DNA from: Ensifer sp. WSM1721
Lineage (GTDB): Bacteria; Pseudomonadota; Alphaproteobacteria; Rhizobiales; Rhizobiaceae
Direction of reading: 5' to 3'
DNA length: 64,000 nt
NCBI RefSeq assembly: GCF_000513895.2
Contig: NZ_CP165782.1
Span: 2,232,001 to 2,296,000 of the forward strand
A program made the position numbers and the translations under genes. How positions within the stretch are numbered: position 1 is the stretch's first letter; each line of letters opens with the position of its first letter. Positions 15,877 through 24,598 of the stretch are shown in pieces. The notes under the pieces were generated by a model. That model searched no databases. It was not told the origin of the DNA and saw only the letters and a program-made list of their open reading frames with translations.

Positions 15877-17517
15877 CTAGAAATCAATGTCGAGATTGTC
15901 CTCGTGATCGTGGTGGCCAGGAAGCTCTGGCGGCGGCGGACCAGGCACCTCGGCCACCATCGCCTCCGTCATGATCATGAGACCGGCCATGGAGGCGGCA
16001 CCCTGAAGGGCCGTGCGCACGACCTTGGCAGGATCGACGATGCCCGCCGCAAACAGATCGCGAAATGTTCCGGCTTGCGCATCGTAGCCCCATCCATAGT
16101 CATCTCTTTGTAGAATCTGGGCGGCGAAGAGCGAGCCATCCACGCCCGCATTGGACGCAATCTGTTTCGCCGGCCAGGTTATGGCTTCCTTGACGATATT
16201 GATGCCGGCCTGCTGGTCGAGGTTCTCGGCCTTCAGAGTCCCAATTGCCCTGCTTGCGCGCAGGAGAGCGACGCCACCGCCGGGCACGATGCCCTCCTCC
16301 ACGGCGGCACGGGTGGCATGCATGGCGTTGCGGATACGGTCCTTCTTCTCCCTGACCTCCGACTCGGTCGCGCCGCCGACTCGGATCACGGCAATCCCGG
16401 CGGAGAGCCGTGCCAGCCGCTCCTGAAGTTTTTCGCGATCAAAGTCGGACGTGCTTAGTTCGAGCTGTGCCTTGATCGCAGCGATCCGCGCAGCGATTTC
16501 CGCGCTTGAGCCCCCTCCTTCTGCAATCGTGGTATTCTGCTTGTCCACCCTAATCTTCCGGGCACGGCCGAGGTTGTCGAGCGACATGGACTCGAGCTTG
16601 AGGCCGAGTTCCTCGGAGATGACTGTCCCGCCGGTGAGCAATGCTATGTCTTGCAGGATCGCCTTGCCGAGCTCGCCATAGGCCGGCGCCTTGACGACCG
16701 CCACTTTCAGGCCGCCGCGCAGCCTGTTGACAACCAGCGCCGCCCTGACTTCGGCCTCTATGTCGTCGGCGATGATGAGAAGCGGCCTGTCGGCCTGCAC
16801 GACTTTTTCCAGCAGCGGCAATATTTCGCTAAGGCTCGACAGCTTCCTCTCGCAAATAAAGACAAGCGCGTCCTCCATCTCCACCTGCATCTTGTTTCGA
16901 TTGGTGACGAAATAGGGAGAGATGTAGCTGCGGTCGAACTGAATGCCGGTGATGACCTCGCTTTCGGTTTCGAGCGACCTTCCTTCCTCGATCATAATCA
17001 CGCCGTTGTTGCCGACCTTCGCCATCGCCTCGGCGATGATGTGGCCGATCTCCCGATCTCCGTTGGCCGAAATTGTGGCGACCTGCGTGATCTCGACGTT
17101 TGAAGCGACAGCTCTTGCATTCTGTTTCAACTCCGCGACGACCGCCTCGACCGCACGATCAATCCCGCGCTTCAGGTCCATCGGGTTCATGCCGGCAGTG
17201 ACCGCCCGGACACCGCCCCTGAGGATTGCGTCGGCGAGGACCACCGCTGTCGTCGTTCCGTCGCCCGCCTGATAGGAGGTTTTGATGGCGACCTGCCTGA
17301 GCAACTGAACGCCCATGTCCTCGAACCTGTCCTCAAGTTCGATTTCCCTCGCGACCGTCACACCGTCCTTGGTGATTTTCGTGCCAAAGGAGCGGTTGAT
17401 GGCTACGTTTCGACCGCGCGGCCCAAGCGTCACGCCGACAGCACGCGCAAGCGTGTCGATGCCATGCAGCATGCTGTCGCGGGCCCGAAAAGCGAGCCTG
17501 ATCTCCTTGGCCGTCAT
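15877..17517 (-). CDS. groEL: GroEL-type chaperonin (divergent paralogue, no groES)
   Basis: A 546-residue 60-kDa chaperonin. Nucleotide-site segments are intact (VTLGPRGRN, then AGDGTTTAV with the catalytic Asp) and the family segment [18 protein letters not shown] is present. The first 30 residues differ clearly from housekeeping GroEL. The tail ends [12 protein letters not shown] rather than a GGM repeat. No groES lies next to it, so it would need GroES from elsewhere. Rhizobia often carry several groEL copies, some tied to symbiosis or stress. It follows hemA on the same strand with an 86-base gap. I saw no CIRCE inverted repeat upstream. It may help fold the respiratory proteins encoded around it (inference). 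Confidence 0.92.
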   Translation of the reverse strand: MTAKEIRLAFRARDSMLHGIDTLARAVGVTLGPRGRNVAINRSFGTKITKDGVTVAREIELEDRFEDMGVQLLRQVAIKTSYQAGDGTTTAVVLADAILRGGVRAVTAGMNPMDLKRGIDRAVEAVVAELKQNARAVASNVEITQVATISANGDREIGHIIAEAMAKVGNNGVIMIEEGRSLETESEVITGIQFDRSYISPYFVTNRNKMQVEMEDALVFICERKLSSLSEILPLLEKVVQADRPLLIIADDIEAEVRAALVVNRLRGGLKVAVVKAPAYGELGKAILQDIALLTGGTVISEELGLKLESMSLDNLGRARKIRVDKQNTTIAEGGGSSAEIAARIAAIKAQLELSTSDFDREKLQERLARLSAGIAVIRVGGATESEVREKKDRIRNAMHATRAAVEEGIVPGGGVALLRASRAIGTLKAENLDQQAGINIVKEAITWPAKQIASNAGVDGSLFAAQILQRDDYGWGYDAQAGTFRDLFAAGIVDPAKVVRTALQGAASMAGLMIMTEAMVAEVPGPPPPELPGHHDHEDNLDIDF

Positions 17518-17603
17518 GTCTCCCTCCCTTTCTTGCGTCGCGCATCTGAGCAGATGACCAAAGGACGCAATGGCGCTTTTTAATTGGCTCGGTGTTCTTA
17601 GGG

Positions 17604-18887
17604 CTACGCGGTGTCTCTTCTTTCCGCCGCGGGGGCGGCACTTTCGCGTGGCAGCCCGAGTTCATCCCAAACCTTGCTGAGCGCGGCCGCAAGTTGGCTG
17701 ATCATGATGTCGCCATGGCACGGAGAGGGCGTGATGCGCAGCCGCTCGGTTCCTCTCGCCACGGTAGGATAGTTAATCGGCTGGATGTAGATGCGATGCT
17801 CAGCGAGTAGCATGTCGCTCGCCGCCTTGCACTTCGCCGGATCGCCGAGCCGCACCGGAACGATGTGGCTGTCACTCGCCATAACCGGCAGCTTCGCCGC
17901 GGTAAGTTCGGCCTTCACCCGCTGGACCCGGTTCTGATGAGCCTGGCGCTCAGACTGCGACACCTTCAAATGGCGGATCGCGGCGGTGGCAGCGGCACAG
18001 ATCGGTGGCGGCAGGGCTGAGGTGAAGATGAACCCCGGCGCGTAGGAGCGCACCGCGTCAATGAGCGGGGAGCTTCCCGCAATGTAACCACCAAGACAGC
18101 CGAACGCCTTGGCAAGCGTTCCTTCGATAACATCGACCCGGTGCATGACGCGGTCTCTTTCGGCGATGCCGCCACCGCGCGGGCCGTACATGCCGACGGC
18201 ATGGACCTCATCGAGGTAAGTCATAGCCCCGTAACGTTCGGCAAGATCGCAGATGTGGCGGATCGGGGCGATATCGCCATCCATCGAATAGAGGCTTTCG
18301 AACACGATTAATTTCGGCCGCCCCTGCCCGGCCGTCCTCAGCAATTCCTCGAGATGGCCGAGATCATTATGACGGAAGATCCGCTTTTCGCAGCCCGAGT
18401 GCCGTATACCCTCGATCATCGAATTATGGTTGAGTGCATCCGAGAGGATGACACACTCGGGGACCAGCTTCGCAATCGTGGAGATAGATGTCTGGTTTGA
18501 GACATATCCTGAAGTGAAGACCAGCGCTGCTTCCTTGTGATGAAGATCCGCGAGCTCAATTTCCAGCTCGACCAGCGGATGACTGGTTCCGGATATATTA
18601 CGCGTGCCCCCCGCGCCCGTCCCCAGACGCTTCGCGGTTTCAGTCATGGCGCCGATCACACTCGGGTGTTGCCCCATGCCCAGATAGTCGTTGGAACACC
18701 AGATAACGACTTCTTTCGACCCGCTCGGTCCGTGCCAGATTGCGCGCGGAAAATGCCCGGCGATCCGTTCGAGGTCCGCGAATACGCGGTACCGATGCTC
18801 GGCATGGAGCTGGGCTGTCGCGTCGGCGAAGAAGCGATCGTATCGAGCTGTCACGAACCTTTGAGGGCGGGACAAGCGTTCAGACAT
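17604..18887 (-). CDS. hemA: 5-aminolevulinate synthase
   Basis: A 427-residue PLP enzyme of the alpha-oxoamine synthase family. It condenses glycine with succinyl-CoA, the first step of haem synthesis in alphaproteobacteria. Visible features: [12 protein letters not shown] near the N-terminus, the glycine-rich [21 protein letters not shown], the aspartate segment [15 protein letters not shown], and the PLP lysine in [16 protein letters not shown] features separate it from its relative Kbl, also in this window. The start ATG at 18885-18887 lies just behind AAGGAGG; the spacing is short, and a TTG eight codons earlier is less likely. It sits between the SCO1-like gene (36-base gap) and groEL. 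It is probably an extra, island-borne hemA supplying haem for the cytochromes here. Confidence 0.9.
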   Translation of the reverse strand: MSERLSRPQRFVTARYDRFFADATAQLHAEHRYRVFADLERIAGHFPRAIWHGPSGSKEVVIWCSNDYLGMGQHPSVIGAMTETAKRLGTGAGGTRNISGTSHPLVELEIELADLHHKEAALVFTSGYVSNQTSISTIAKLVPECVILSDALNHNSMIEGIRHSGCEKRIFRHNDLGHLEELLRTAGQGRPKLIVFESLYSMDGDIAPIRHICDLAERYGAMTYLDEVHAVGMYGPRGGGIAERDRVMHRVDVIEGTLAKAFGCLGGYIAGSSPLIDAVRSYAPGFIFTSALPPPICAAATAAIRHLKVSQSERQAHQNRVQRVKAELTAAKLPVMASDSHIVPVRLGDPAKCKAASDMLLAEHRIYIQPINYPTVARGTERLRITPSPCHGDIMISQLAAALSKVWDELGLPRESAAPAAERRDTA

Positions 18888-18923
18888 GGCCTCCTTGTCT
18901 CCGAGTTGCAACCGATCGACGAT

Positions 18924-19532
18924 TCACTCGCGATGCTTCGTCATCACTTGCCGCAGCATATCGGCCATGGAATCACCGGACATTCCGGCCCGCAAGCCGC
19001 GAACGAACTTGCCCTGAGGGTCCATGACGTAGATGTAGGTGCTGTGGTCGACGATATAGTCGGCGCCTGTTCCCTGCAGATGGCGGTCGCTGTAAGCGCC
19101 ATATTTCTGCGCCACCGCGGCGATCTCCTCCCCGCTTCCGCTCAGTCCCAGGATTCGCCGGTCGATGGCGCCGGTGTATTGCCCCATAACAGCGGGCGTA
19201 TCGCGTTCGGGATCGACTGTGATGAAGATTGGCTGCACCTTCGCTGCCTCGGGGCCAAGCCTGTCGAGAGCGATGGCAATCTCGCTCAGCGTCGTTGGAC
19301 AAAGACTCGGACAGGAGGTGTAACCGAAGAAGACCAGCATCCATCTGCCGCGGAACTTCGCGTCGGTCACCACGGCGCCACCCGGTTCGATGAGACTGAA
19401 CGGTCCGCCCACGGTGACCGGCGACGCTGCGAATCCAGGCACGGTGCTTACGAATACCGCAGCCGAAATCAATCCATGGAGAACCGCGCGTCTGCAGGTC
19501 GAAGCCCAAAGCAGATCGTTCCGCCTCTCCAT
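18924..19532 (-). CDS. SCO1/SenC-family copper chaperone
   Basis: A 202-residue periplasmic, thioredoxin-like protein. An N-terminal hydrophobic segment (HGLISAAVFVSTVPGFAAS) acts as signal or anchor. The copper site is complete: CxxxC in TSCPSLCP and the distant histidine in VDHSTYIYVMDP. SCO proteins deliver copper to oxidase centres or act as thiol reductases; some rhizobial cbb3 oxidases need SenC-type helpers. The ATG at 19530-19532 has an ideal GAGGAGG 7-8 bases upstream; an ATG five codons earlier lacks this. It heads a SCO1-hemA-groEL set and is divergent from the cupredoxin-like gene at 19800. Confidence 0.9.
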   Translation of the reverse strand: MERRNDLLWASTCRRAVLHGLISAAVFVSTVPGFAASPVTVGGPFSLIEPGGAVVTDAKFRGRWMLVFFGYTSCPSLCPTTLSEIAIALDRLGPEAAKVQPIFITVDPERDTPAVMGQYTGAIDRRILGLSGSGEEIAAVAQKYGAYSDRHLQGTGADYIVDHSTYIYVMDPQGKFVRGLRAGMSGDSMADMLRQVMTKHRE

Positions 19533-19799
19533 GTCGTGCCTCCTCATCACGGGCCAACATCCTTCATCTTCGCTGCACGCTCTCAGCGGCGATGCGAACC
19601 GGATGCCTGGCGAGGCCGAAGAACTGCTCCGATAGCTCAGCCTTGCAATGGACACGTAGAGATATGACGCGGCCGGGTGTTTCCCGCTGGCGTCTATCTA
19701 TATTCGTCGCCAGCCCTGCCAAAATCGCGATTTCGCCTTGATATTAGAATCATTCTGAATGAAAATGCAATGTTTCCTTCAAGGCGAAGGAGGCTTGCT
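19533..19799. promoter_or_regulatory. Divergent promoter region, SCO1 / cupredoxin-like genes
   Basis: A 267-base gap between divergent genes. The AT-rich stretch around 19735-19770 (TTGATATTAGAATCATTCTG) lies just before the plus-strand gene. It holds an imperfect TTGAT...ATCAT pair with the wrong spacing for an FNR/FixK box, so I do not call it one. Confidence 0.4.
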
Positions 19800-20519
19800 G
19801 TGACAAAGCACCGCTTCTTCTCTAAGTTTCTTGGAACTGCTGCGGTTATGATGATCGCACCGCCGGCTCTATCCTATGAGGTAAGCGCCGTAACGGGAGG
19901 CGGATCCATTGAAGGCGTCATCGTCTATCGCGGCGACGTTCCGACGACCAAGATCATTCCGACAAAGGATGTTGAGGTTTGCGGGCAACCGCGGGATGAA
20001 CCGCTAATCCGCGTTGGCGCCGATCAGGCGGTCGAAAGCGCGGTTGTATATCTGGTCGACGTCGCGTCGGGAAAGGAATGGCCCGCACCCGGCAAGACAC
20101 CCGAGCTGAACAACTTGAAATGCCGCTTCGAACCCCAAGTGCAGGTGATCGCCGCAGGCCCGCTTGACGTGATCAACTCGGACCCGATGCTTCACAACAC
20201 ACACGGCTATTACGGCAAGCGCACCGCCTTTAACCTGGCCCTGCCGAACAAAGGTCAGCGCATACCGGTTGAATTGCCGCGGCCGGGCACGGTGCGCATC
20301 GACTGCGACGCGCATGGCTGGATGGAAGGCTGGATTTACGTGGTGGACAATCCCTACTACGCGGTCACGGGCGCTGACGGCAAGTTTTCCATCACTGACA
20401 TTCCGCCGGGCGACTACAAGCTCGTGGCAGTGCAGCCCTTTATCGGACCCACGGAAATGCCCGTTAAAGTCGAGGGCGGGAAAACCACCAAGTTCGATAT
20501 CGAGCTTAAGAAGAAGTAG
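19800..20519 (+). CDS. Periplasmic cupredoxin-like / carboxypeptidase-regulatory-like protein
   Basis: A 239-residue exported protein. The signal peptide is TKHRFFSKFLGTAAVMMIAP with cleavage near ALSYE. The central part (about 45-180) resembles plastocyanin-like proteins: a histidine in DPMLHNTHGYY, then CDAHGWM (Cys-x2-His-x2-Met), the usual type 1 copper ligand set. The last 60 residues, GADGKFSITDIPPGDYKLVA, form a carboxypeptidase-regulatory-like beta domain. The GTG start at 19800-19802 is preferred because AAGGAGG lies 7 bases upstream and it starts the signal peptide cleanly. It begins a three-gene set with a metallophosphoesterase and a cytochrome. A periplasmic electron-carrier role is inferred. 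Confidence 0.78.
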   Translation: MTKHRFFSKFLGTAAVMMIAPPALSYEVSAVTGGGSIEGVIVYRGDVPTTKIIPTKDVEVCGQPRDEPLIRVGADQAVESAVVYLVDVASGKEWPAPGKTPELNNLKCRFEPQVQVIAAGPLDVINSDPMLHNTHGYYGKRTAFNLALPNKGQRIPVELPRPGTVRIDCDAHGWMEGWIYVVDNPYYAVTGADGKFSITDIPPGDYKLVAVQPFIGPTEMPVKVEGGKTTKFDIELKKK

Positions 20520-20642
20520 CATAGGTAACGTGTCGGCGTGAGAAAAGTAAAGTAAAGAACAAGAAAAGCACTGACTGGCTTACACGCCATGTCTGCCTCT
20601 GTGGGGCCGAGTTCTTCTGTCGGCCTGAGAGGAGGATTCGTC

Positions 20643-21779
20643 ATGTCTGACGAACTTGACCGCATTCGCCGCGAAATGCATTCCGTACTGCAACCTGAAG
20701 GGGTTCGGCCCGACGACTCACTAAAAATTACCCGCCGCACCTTTATCCACGGATCCCTCGTATTCGGCGCGGCAACTGTCGGCCAGGCCTTCGCCTGGTG
20801 GCCGCTGCTCAACACGCTCGATATTGCCCATGCCGCCGAGGCGCCGTTCAAGTTTGCCTGGATCTCCGACACCCATCTCTATCCAAGGTCCCTGAACACA
20901 CGCTTCGTAGACAAGGTGGTGCGTGCGGCTCAGGAGGTCCAGGCCATGGATCCGCCGGCCGATTTCCTGATCTTCGGTGGCGATCTGGCCCAGCTCGGAA
21001 AGATCGAGGAGCTGGAACTCGGCGTCGACCTCCTGAAGGAGATCACGATCCCCAAGCACTACATCCCAGGCGAGCATGACTGGTACCTCGACATGGGCAA
21101 GAAATGGGGCGAGCTATTTGGCCAACCCAACTGGACCTTCGACCATAAGGGTGTGCGCTTCATTGGCCTCGATACCGTCAGCCGCGGCCCGGACTATTGG
21201 ACGGCCAAGAACATGACGCCCGAGGAGCGGATGGGCCATATGGCCACACTCGACGGCACCGTCGCCGGACCATGGGCGGGCGTCGGCCGGGATCAGCTCG
21301 ACTGGATGGAAAAGACCCTCGCCGACTGGGACAAGCAGCGCCCCGTCGTCATCTTCAGCCACAACCCCCTCTACGAGTACTATCCGCCGTGGAATTTCTG
21401 GGTGCGTGACTGGCGCGAAGTCCATGAGGTGCTGAAACCCTATGCCAAGGTCACGAACATTCACGGTCACGTGCACCAGGTCCTCTACAACGAGATCGGG
21501 ACGTTGCGTTCGATCGGCATGCTGGCGACTTCCTGGCCTTGGCCTTATGCACCGGAAGGCTTGCCGAAACTTACCAAGCCGATGATCCGCGTCGATCCCG
21601 GCGACCCCTTCGACGGCGTTGGCTGGGAAAAGATCAATGTGGCGGCCACCGATGAGGTGGAAGTGGAATACATCATGTGGGGCCGCAAGGAAGTCTTCGT
21701 GCAGTCCCCCGAAGACCATGACAAGCATGTTTCGGAAGTGATCCGGCCGAGGGTCGCGGACAACATGTGGCCCTACTAG
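20643..21779 (+). CDS. Tat-exported calcineurin-like metallophosphoesterase
   Basis: A 378-residue protein with a twin-arginine leader (KITRRTFIHG near residue 30, then a hydrophobic stretch), so it is exported folded. Metal motifs of the calcineurin-like fold are present: SDTHLYP (D-x-H), GGDLAQ (GD), GEHDWY where most relatives have GNHD, SHNPLY and NIHGHVHQ. The substrate is unknown; phosphoester cleavage is the family reaction, but the neighbours are redox proteins. The ATG at 20643 follows GAGAGGAGGATTCGTC. It lies 123 bases after the cupredoxin-like gene and 13 bases before the cytochrome start. SoxB is also a metallophosphoesterase, but this protein lacks its longer 5'-nucleotidase domain. 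Confidence 0.85.
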   Translation: MSDELDRIRREMHSVLQPEGVRPDDSLKITRRTFIHGSLVFGAATVGQAFAWWPLLNTLDIAHAAEAPFKFAWISDTHLYPRSLNTRFVDKVVRAAQEVQAMDPPADFLIFGGDLAQLGKIEELELGVDLLKEITIPKHYIPGEHDWYLDMGKKWGELFGQPNWTFDHKGVRFIGLDTVSRGPDYWTAKNMTPEERMGHMATLDGTVAGPWAGVGRDQLDWMEKTLADWDKQRPVVIFSHNPLYEYYPPWNFWVRDWREVHEVLKPYAKVTNIHGHVHQVLYNEIGTLRSIGMLATSWPWPYAPEGLPKLTKPMIRVDPGDPFDGVGWEKINVAATDEVEVEYIMWGRKEVFVQSPEDHDKHVSEVIRPRVADNMWPY

Positions 21780-21792
21780 GGGAGGAATGGTC

Positions 21793-22263
21793 ATGATAGC
21801 CTGCTCGAAAATCCGCTGGTTAACACGGCGTTTCCCCCTCGTCGGGGGAATTGCCATTGCCGCCGTTCTGGCGGGGCCGACCAGCGCCCATAAAGATCCG
21901 GTAAAGCCGGAGCAATTGAAGGCTTATCAGGAAGTGTTCATGGAAGAGGTCAGGAAGGGTGACCTTCTCTTCCATGGCGACCAGAAGATGGCCGAGCAGC
22001 TAGGTGTTGCCGACGACCTCTCGAAAACTGGCATGGCCTGCGCGATGTGTCATCCCATGGCGTCCGACACACACCCCCAATCCTTCCCGAAGTTCCAGCC
22101 GCAGATCGCCAAGTTCGCGACCCTCCGGGACATGATCAACTGGTGCATCGAGAAGCCGAACCAGGGTGTGAAGATCGATCCGGAATCCGAGGCAATGAAG
22201 GCGCTCGAAGCGTACATCACGTGGTCCAACACCGGTTCGGTGCTGCAGCCGGGCAAGTTTTAG
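21793..22263 (+). CDS. Periplasmic c-type cytochrome, single haem
   Basis: A 156-residue exported protein with one haem-c site, CAMCH, near residue 91. A signal peptide (RFPLVGGIAIAAVLAGPTSA) precedes it. The C-terminal half (ATLRDMINWCIEKPNQG, then MKALEAYITW) resembles SoxA/SoxX-type and related small cytochromes. The GGGGAGGA ribosome site suits the second ATG (21793, 7-base spacing) better than the first (21787). It is the last gene of the cupredoxin-phosphoesterase-cytochrome set. A broken copy of its 3' end lies upstream of ccoN. It is likely an electron carrier between a periplasmic oxidation and the cbb3-type oxidase (inference). Confidence 0.85.
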   Translation: MIACSKIRWLTRRFPLVGGIAIAAVLAGPTSAHKDPVKPEQLKAYQEVFMEEVRKGDLLFHGDQKMAEQLGVADDLSKTGMACAMCHPMASDTHPQSFPKFQPQIAKFATLRDMINWCIEKPNQGVKIDPESEAMKALEAYITWSNTGSVLQPGKF

Positions 22264-22359
22264 GGGGCGGCCGCTGTCCGGACGAGCGGCTACGGCCATC
22301 CTTGCGTGAACCCGAACTGGCGCGACGAAGAGGACGCATGTTTTGGCAACGACCGCACA

Positions 22360-22604
22360 CGTCTTGCCGACGGGTGGCGTGGGGTGTTGCCCTGGGTCGA
22401 CGTCGCCCGCACGGTTCACCGGTTCTCACCATCTCCTCTGGGCCTGGGCTACAATCTCATCGCATTGATCGCCGCGGTGCTCGGGGTTCCTGCAGCCGAT
22501 TCTCGCGGCGGCCGTTATGGCCGGATCGAGCGTTCTCGTCGTTATGAATTCAATGCGCCTGCCGGACCTGGACCCATCACGCTGGTCGGCAGACTCAGGC
22601 ATTG
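22360..22604 (+). pseudogene. C-terminal remnant of a heavy-metal P-type ATPase, frameshifted
   Basis: The plus strand encodes ADGWRGVLPWVDVART, then GYNLIALIAAVLG in one frame, and after a one-base shift near 22487 FLQPILAAAVMAGSSVLVVM, NSMRL. These match the end of the intact copper ATPase at 8460-10646 (ADGLWMLPW, GYNLVALTFAAFGL, LQPILAAAVMAGSSILVVVN). The catalytic domains are missing and the frame is broken. It is a relic of a second ATPase gene that followed the cytochrome gene on the plus strand. Confidence 0.75.
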
Positions 22605-22606
22605 CT

Positions 22607-23881
22607 TCAGGAGCCCCCGCCGAAAACATCCGCGGTGAAGGCGGAATACCAGCCCACGGCGTGTCGGGCGGTGCGGCGGCGGGCCTCAGCGCTCTCGCCC
22701 ACCTTGCTGATCAACATTTTGACGGTCTTTATCCTTCCACCCTCCGGTGCGAAGGTGAGGGCATTGGTGAAAGCGTCGTCGGGCGCTAGAAACGTGTAGC
22801 ACGAGTTGAACAGGTGCGGCGGAAACTGAGGCGAGCCCGTGAGGGAAGCCGCAATGGCAAAAGCGCATGCTTTGGCCTGGCTGTTGGCAGAGAAGGCAGA
22901 CTTCGGCATGTCGCCGCCGATAATCGAGTCGCCTACGACATGGATGCCGGGCTGCAACGTCGACTCGAACGTCACAGGATCGACGGGGCACCAGCCGGAT
23001 GCGTCAGTGAGACCTGCCTTCTCGCCGATGAGCCCCGCCTTCTGGGCCGGAATAATATTGGCGACCGCCGCCCTGAACGTCTCGCCTTCTGTCACCACCG
23101 ATCGCGCCGCGACATCTACGGCTTTGATGGCCCCGGTGAACTGAGACGGTAGCCATTCAATCATGCCCGGATAGTGACGCGACCACGCATCCTGGAACAG
23201 TTCCTGACCCGAAAACCTATCCTTCGCGTCGAGAATGAGTATCTTCGATTTCGGTTTGAACTGCTTGAAATAGTAAGCGACCAGCGAGGCCCGCTCATAT
23301 GGGGCCGGAGGGCAGCGGAACGGGTTTGGAGGCGCAGCGATAACGAACACACCGCCGTCGTCCATGCTTTTGAGCTGCCGGCGCAGCAGTTCGCTCTGGG
23401 ATCCGGCAATCCAGGCATGCGGCATGATCTTTGCCGCTGCCTCATCATAGCCCTCGATCTCGGCGAACTTGAAGGCGATCCCCGGGGCGACGACGAGGCG
23501 GTCATAGGAGAGCTTTGCGCCGCCCTGAAGTTCAACACCTTTGCCTGGGGCGTCGATCGCCACCGCGCTGTCGCGGATGATCGTTATGCCGTGGCGTTCG
23601 GCCAGCGTCTCCAGATCGAAGGTCAGGGAGGCGAGCGAGCGAAGACCGGCAAGGTAGAGATTGCTGAAGAAGCAGGTGACGTGGGCGGAGTTCGGTTCGA
23701 CCAGTGTGACGTCAATTGACTTCAGGTCAGCGAGGTATCGGGCAACCGTTGCGCCGCCGATTCCGCCGCCGATCACGATGACCCTCGGCCGTCCCTGACC
23801 ACGAGCAATATGTGGTGCAGCCACCCCCAGCAGCGCTCCTCCGACTAGACCACCGATCTGGCGGCGCGTCCAAGCCGTCAC
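22607..23881 (-). CDS. Flavocytochrome c sulfide dehydrogenase flavoprotein subunit (FccB/SoxF-like)
   Basis: A 424-residue FAD protein with a twin-arginine leader (WTRRQIGGLVGGALLGVAAP). It has an N-terminal dinucleotide site VIVIGGGIGGATVARYL and the flavocytochrome tail domain. Two cysteines expected to form the redox-active disulfide near FAD are visible in HVTCFFSN and FNSCYTF. The family oxidises sulfide, or in SoxF reactivates the Sox carrier, passing electrons to a cytochrome c partner. The start is a GTG overlapping the stop of the cytochrome gene (GTGA), with GGGAGG upstream. It is the last gene of the soxY-soxZ-cytochrome-flavoprotein operon. Confidence 0.87.
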   Translation of the reverse strand: MTAWTRRQIGGLVGGALLGVAAPHIARGQGRPRVIVIGGGIGGATVARYLADLKSIDVTLVEPNSAHVTCFFSNLYLAGLRSLASLTFDLETLAERHGITIIRDSAVAIDAPGKGVELQGGAKLSYDRLVVAPGIAFKFAEIEGYDEAAAKIMPHAWIAGSQSELLRRQLKSMDDGGVFVIAAPPNPFRCPPAPYERASLVAYYFKQFKPKSKILILDAKDRFSGQELFQDAWSRHYPGMIEWLPSQFTGAIKAVDVAARSVVTEGETFRAAVANIIPAQKAGLIGEKAGLTDASGWCPVDPVTFESTLQPGIHVVGDSIIGGDMPKSAFSANSQAKACAFAIAASLTGSPQFPPHLFNSCYTFLAPDDAFTNALTFAPEGGRIKTVKMLISKVGESAEARRRTARHAVGWYSAFTADVFGGGS

Positions 23882-24249
23882 GGCTGCCTCCCGGCGTTGG
23901 CTCTGTCAGTGAGGTAGCGCGCCATCACGGCCAGTTCGCCGTCGGTGAGCGACAGTGCAACGGCATGCATCACAAGGCTGGGGCTTTCGCTCGCACGAAA
24001 GGCGAGCATGGCCTTGACGATCCTCTGTTCGTCCAATCCCACGATCGGCGGAATGGCCTGCCCGCGGCCGGCTGGGTCGTGACAGGACGCACAGGTGGCG
24101 GCGATCTGAGCGCCCTGGCTTGCGTCCTCGGCGGCCGAATTTCCGGGAAAAAGGAGAATTGCGGAAAGCGAAGTACCGAGCAACCACCGGATTTCGGCTG
24201 CGAGGCCCTTCGCACGCGAGACAATCGCGGCCGCCCGTTCCCTTTTCAT
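23878..24249 (-). CDS. c-type cytochrome subunit (FccA/SoxE-like)
   Basis: A 123-residue protein with a hydrophobic leader (WLLGTSLSAILLFPGNSAAE) and one class I haem site, CASCHD, near residue 53, followed by GRGQAIPPIVGL; the Met ligand probably lies in SPSLVMHAVA. It is probably the cytochrome subunit that accepts electrons from the flavoprotein encoded directly downstream; the two genes overlap by four bases. It starts one base after the soxZ stop. Relatives with two haems exist, but only one CxxCH is present here. Confidence 0.85.
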   Translation of the reverse strand: MKRERAAAIVSRAKGLAAEIRWLLGTSLSAILLFPGNSAAEDASQGAQIAATCASCHDPAGRGQAIPPIVGLDEQRIVKAMLAFRASESPSLVMHAVALSLTDGELAVMARYLTDRANAGRQP

Positions 24250-24250
24250 G

Positions 24251-24577
24251 TCAGGTGACCACTATGTCGTGAAAGAGAGAATAGGTCGCGCCGCCGTCCT
24301 CCCGCCAGGAGAACTCAAGACGACCGTTTTCCGTCGCGAGCAACTGGAACTCAAGGAACGGATTGGCCGAGACGGCTTCGTGCAGATCGGCACGGAAGAC
24401 CTCGAGCTCGCCGTAGCGGCAGACGAACTGATTGATGATCTTTCGCGGGATCGTCTTACCCGCGGAATCGGTGCGCAGCCCCGTCTCCATCTGGTGCTGG
24501 ATGATGGCCTTGACCGTGAACACCTCGTTTTTAGCTACCGAGCCTGGAACCATCACGCGGGGTATGGGAGTGGTCAC
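24251..24577 (-). CDS. soxZ: Thiosulfate oxidation carrier complex protein SoxZ
   Basis: A 108-residue SoxZ-family beta-sandwich protein: PIPRVMVPGSVAKNEVFTVK near the N-terminus, HQMETGLRTD in the middle, and GRLEFSWREDGG near the end. With SoxY it forms the SoxYZ carrier that holds sulfur intermediates on a cysteine. The GTG at 24575-24577 is preferred over the frame's earlier start because AAGGAGG lies seven bases upstream and the protein begins as SoxZ normally does. It lies 21 bases after soxY and directly before the FccA-like cytochrome gene. Confidence 0.88.
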   Translation of the reverse strand: MTTPIPRVMVPGSVAKNEVFTVKAIIQHQMETGLRTDSAGKTIPRKIINQFVCRYGELEVFRADLHEAVSANPFLEFQLLATENGRLEFSWREDGGATYSLFHDIVVT

Positions 24578-24598
24578 GCCTACCTCCTTGCGCAACTT

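Noticed and set aside
17518..17603. CIRCE element upstream of groEL
   Set aside because: No long inverted repeat resembling TTAGCACTC-N9-GAGTGCTAA is present.
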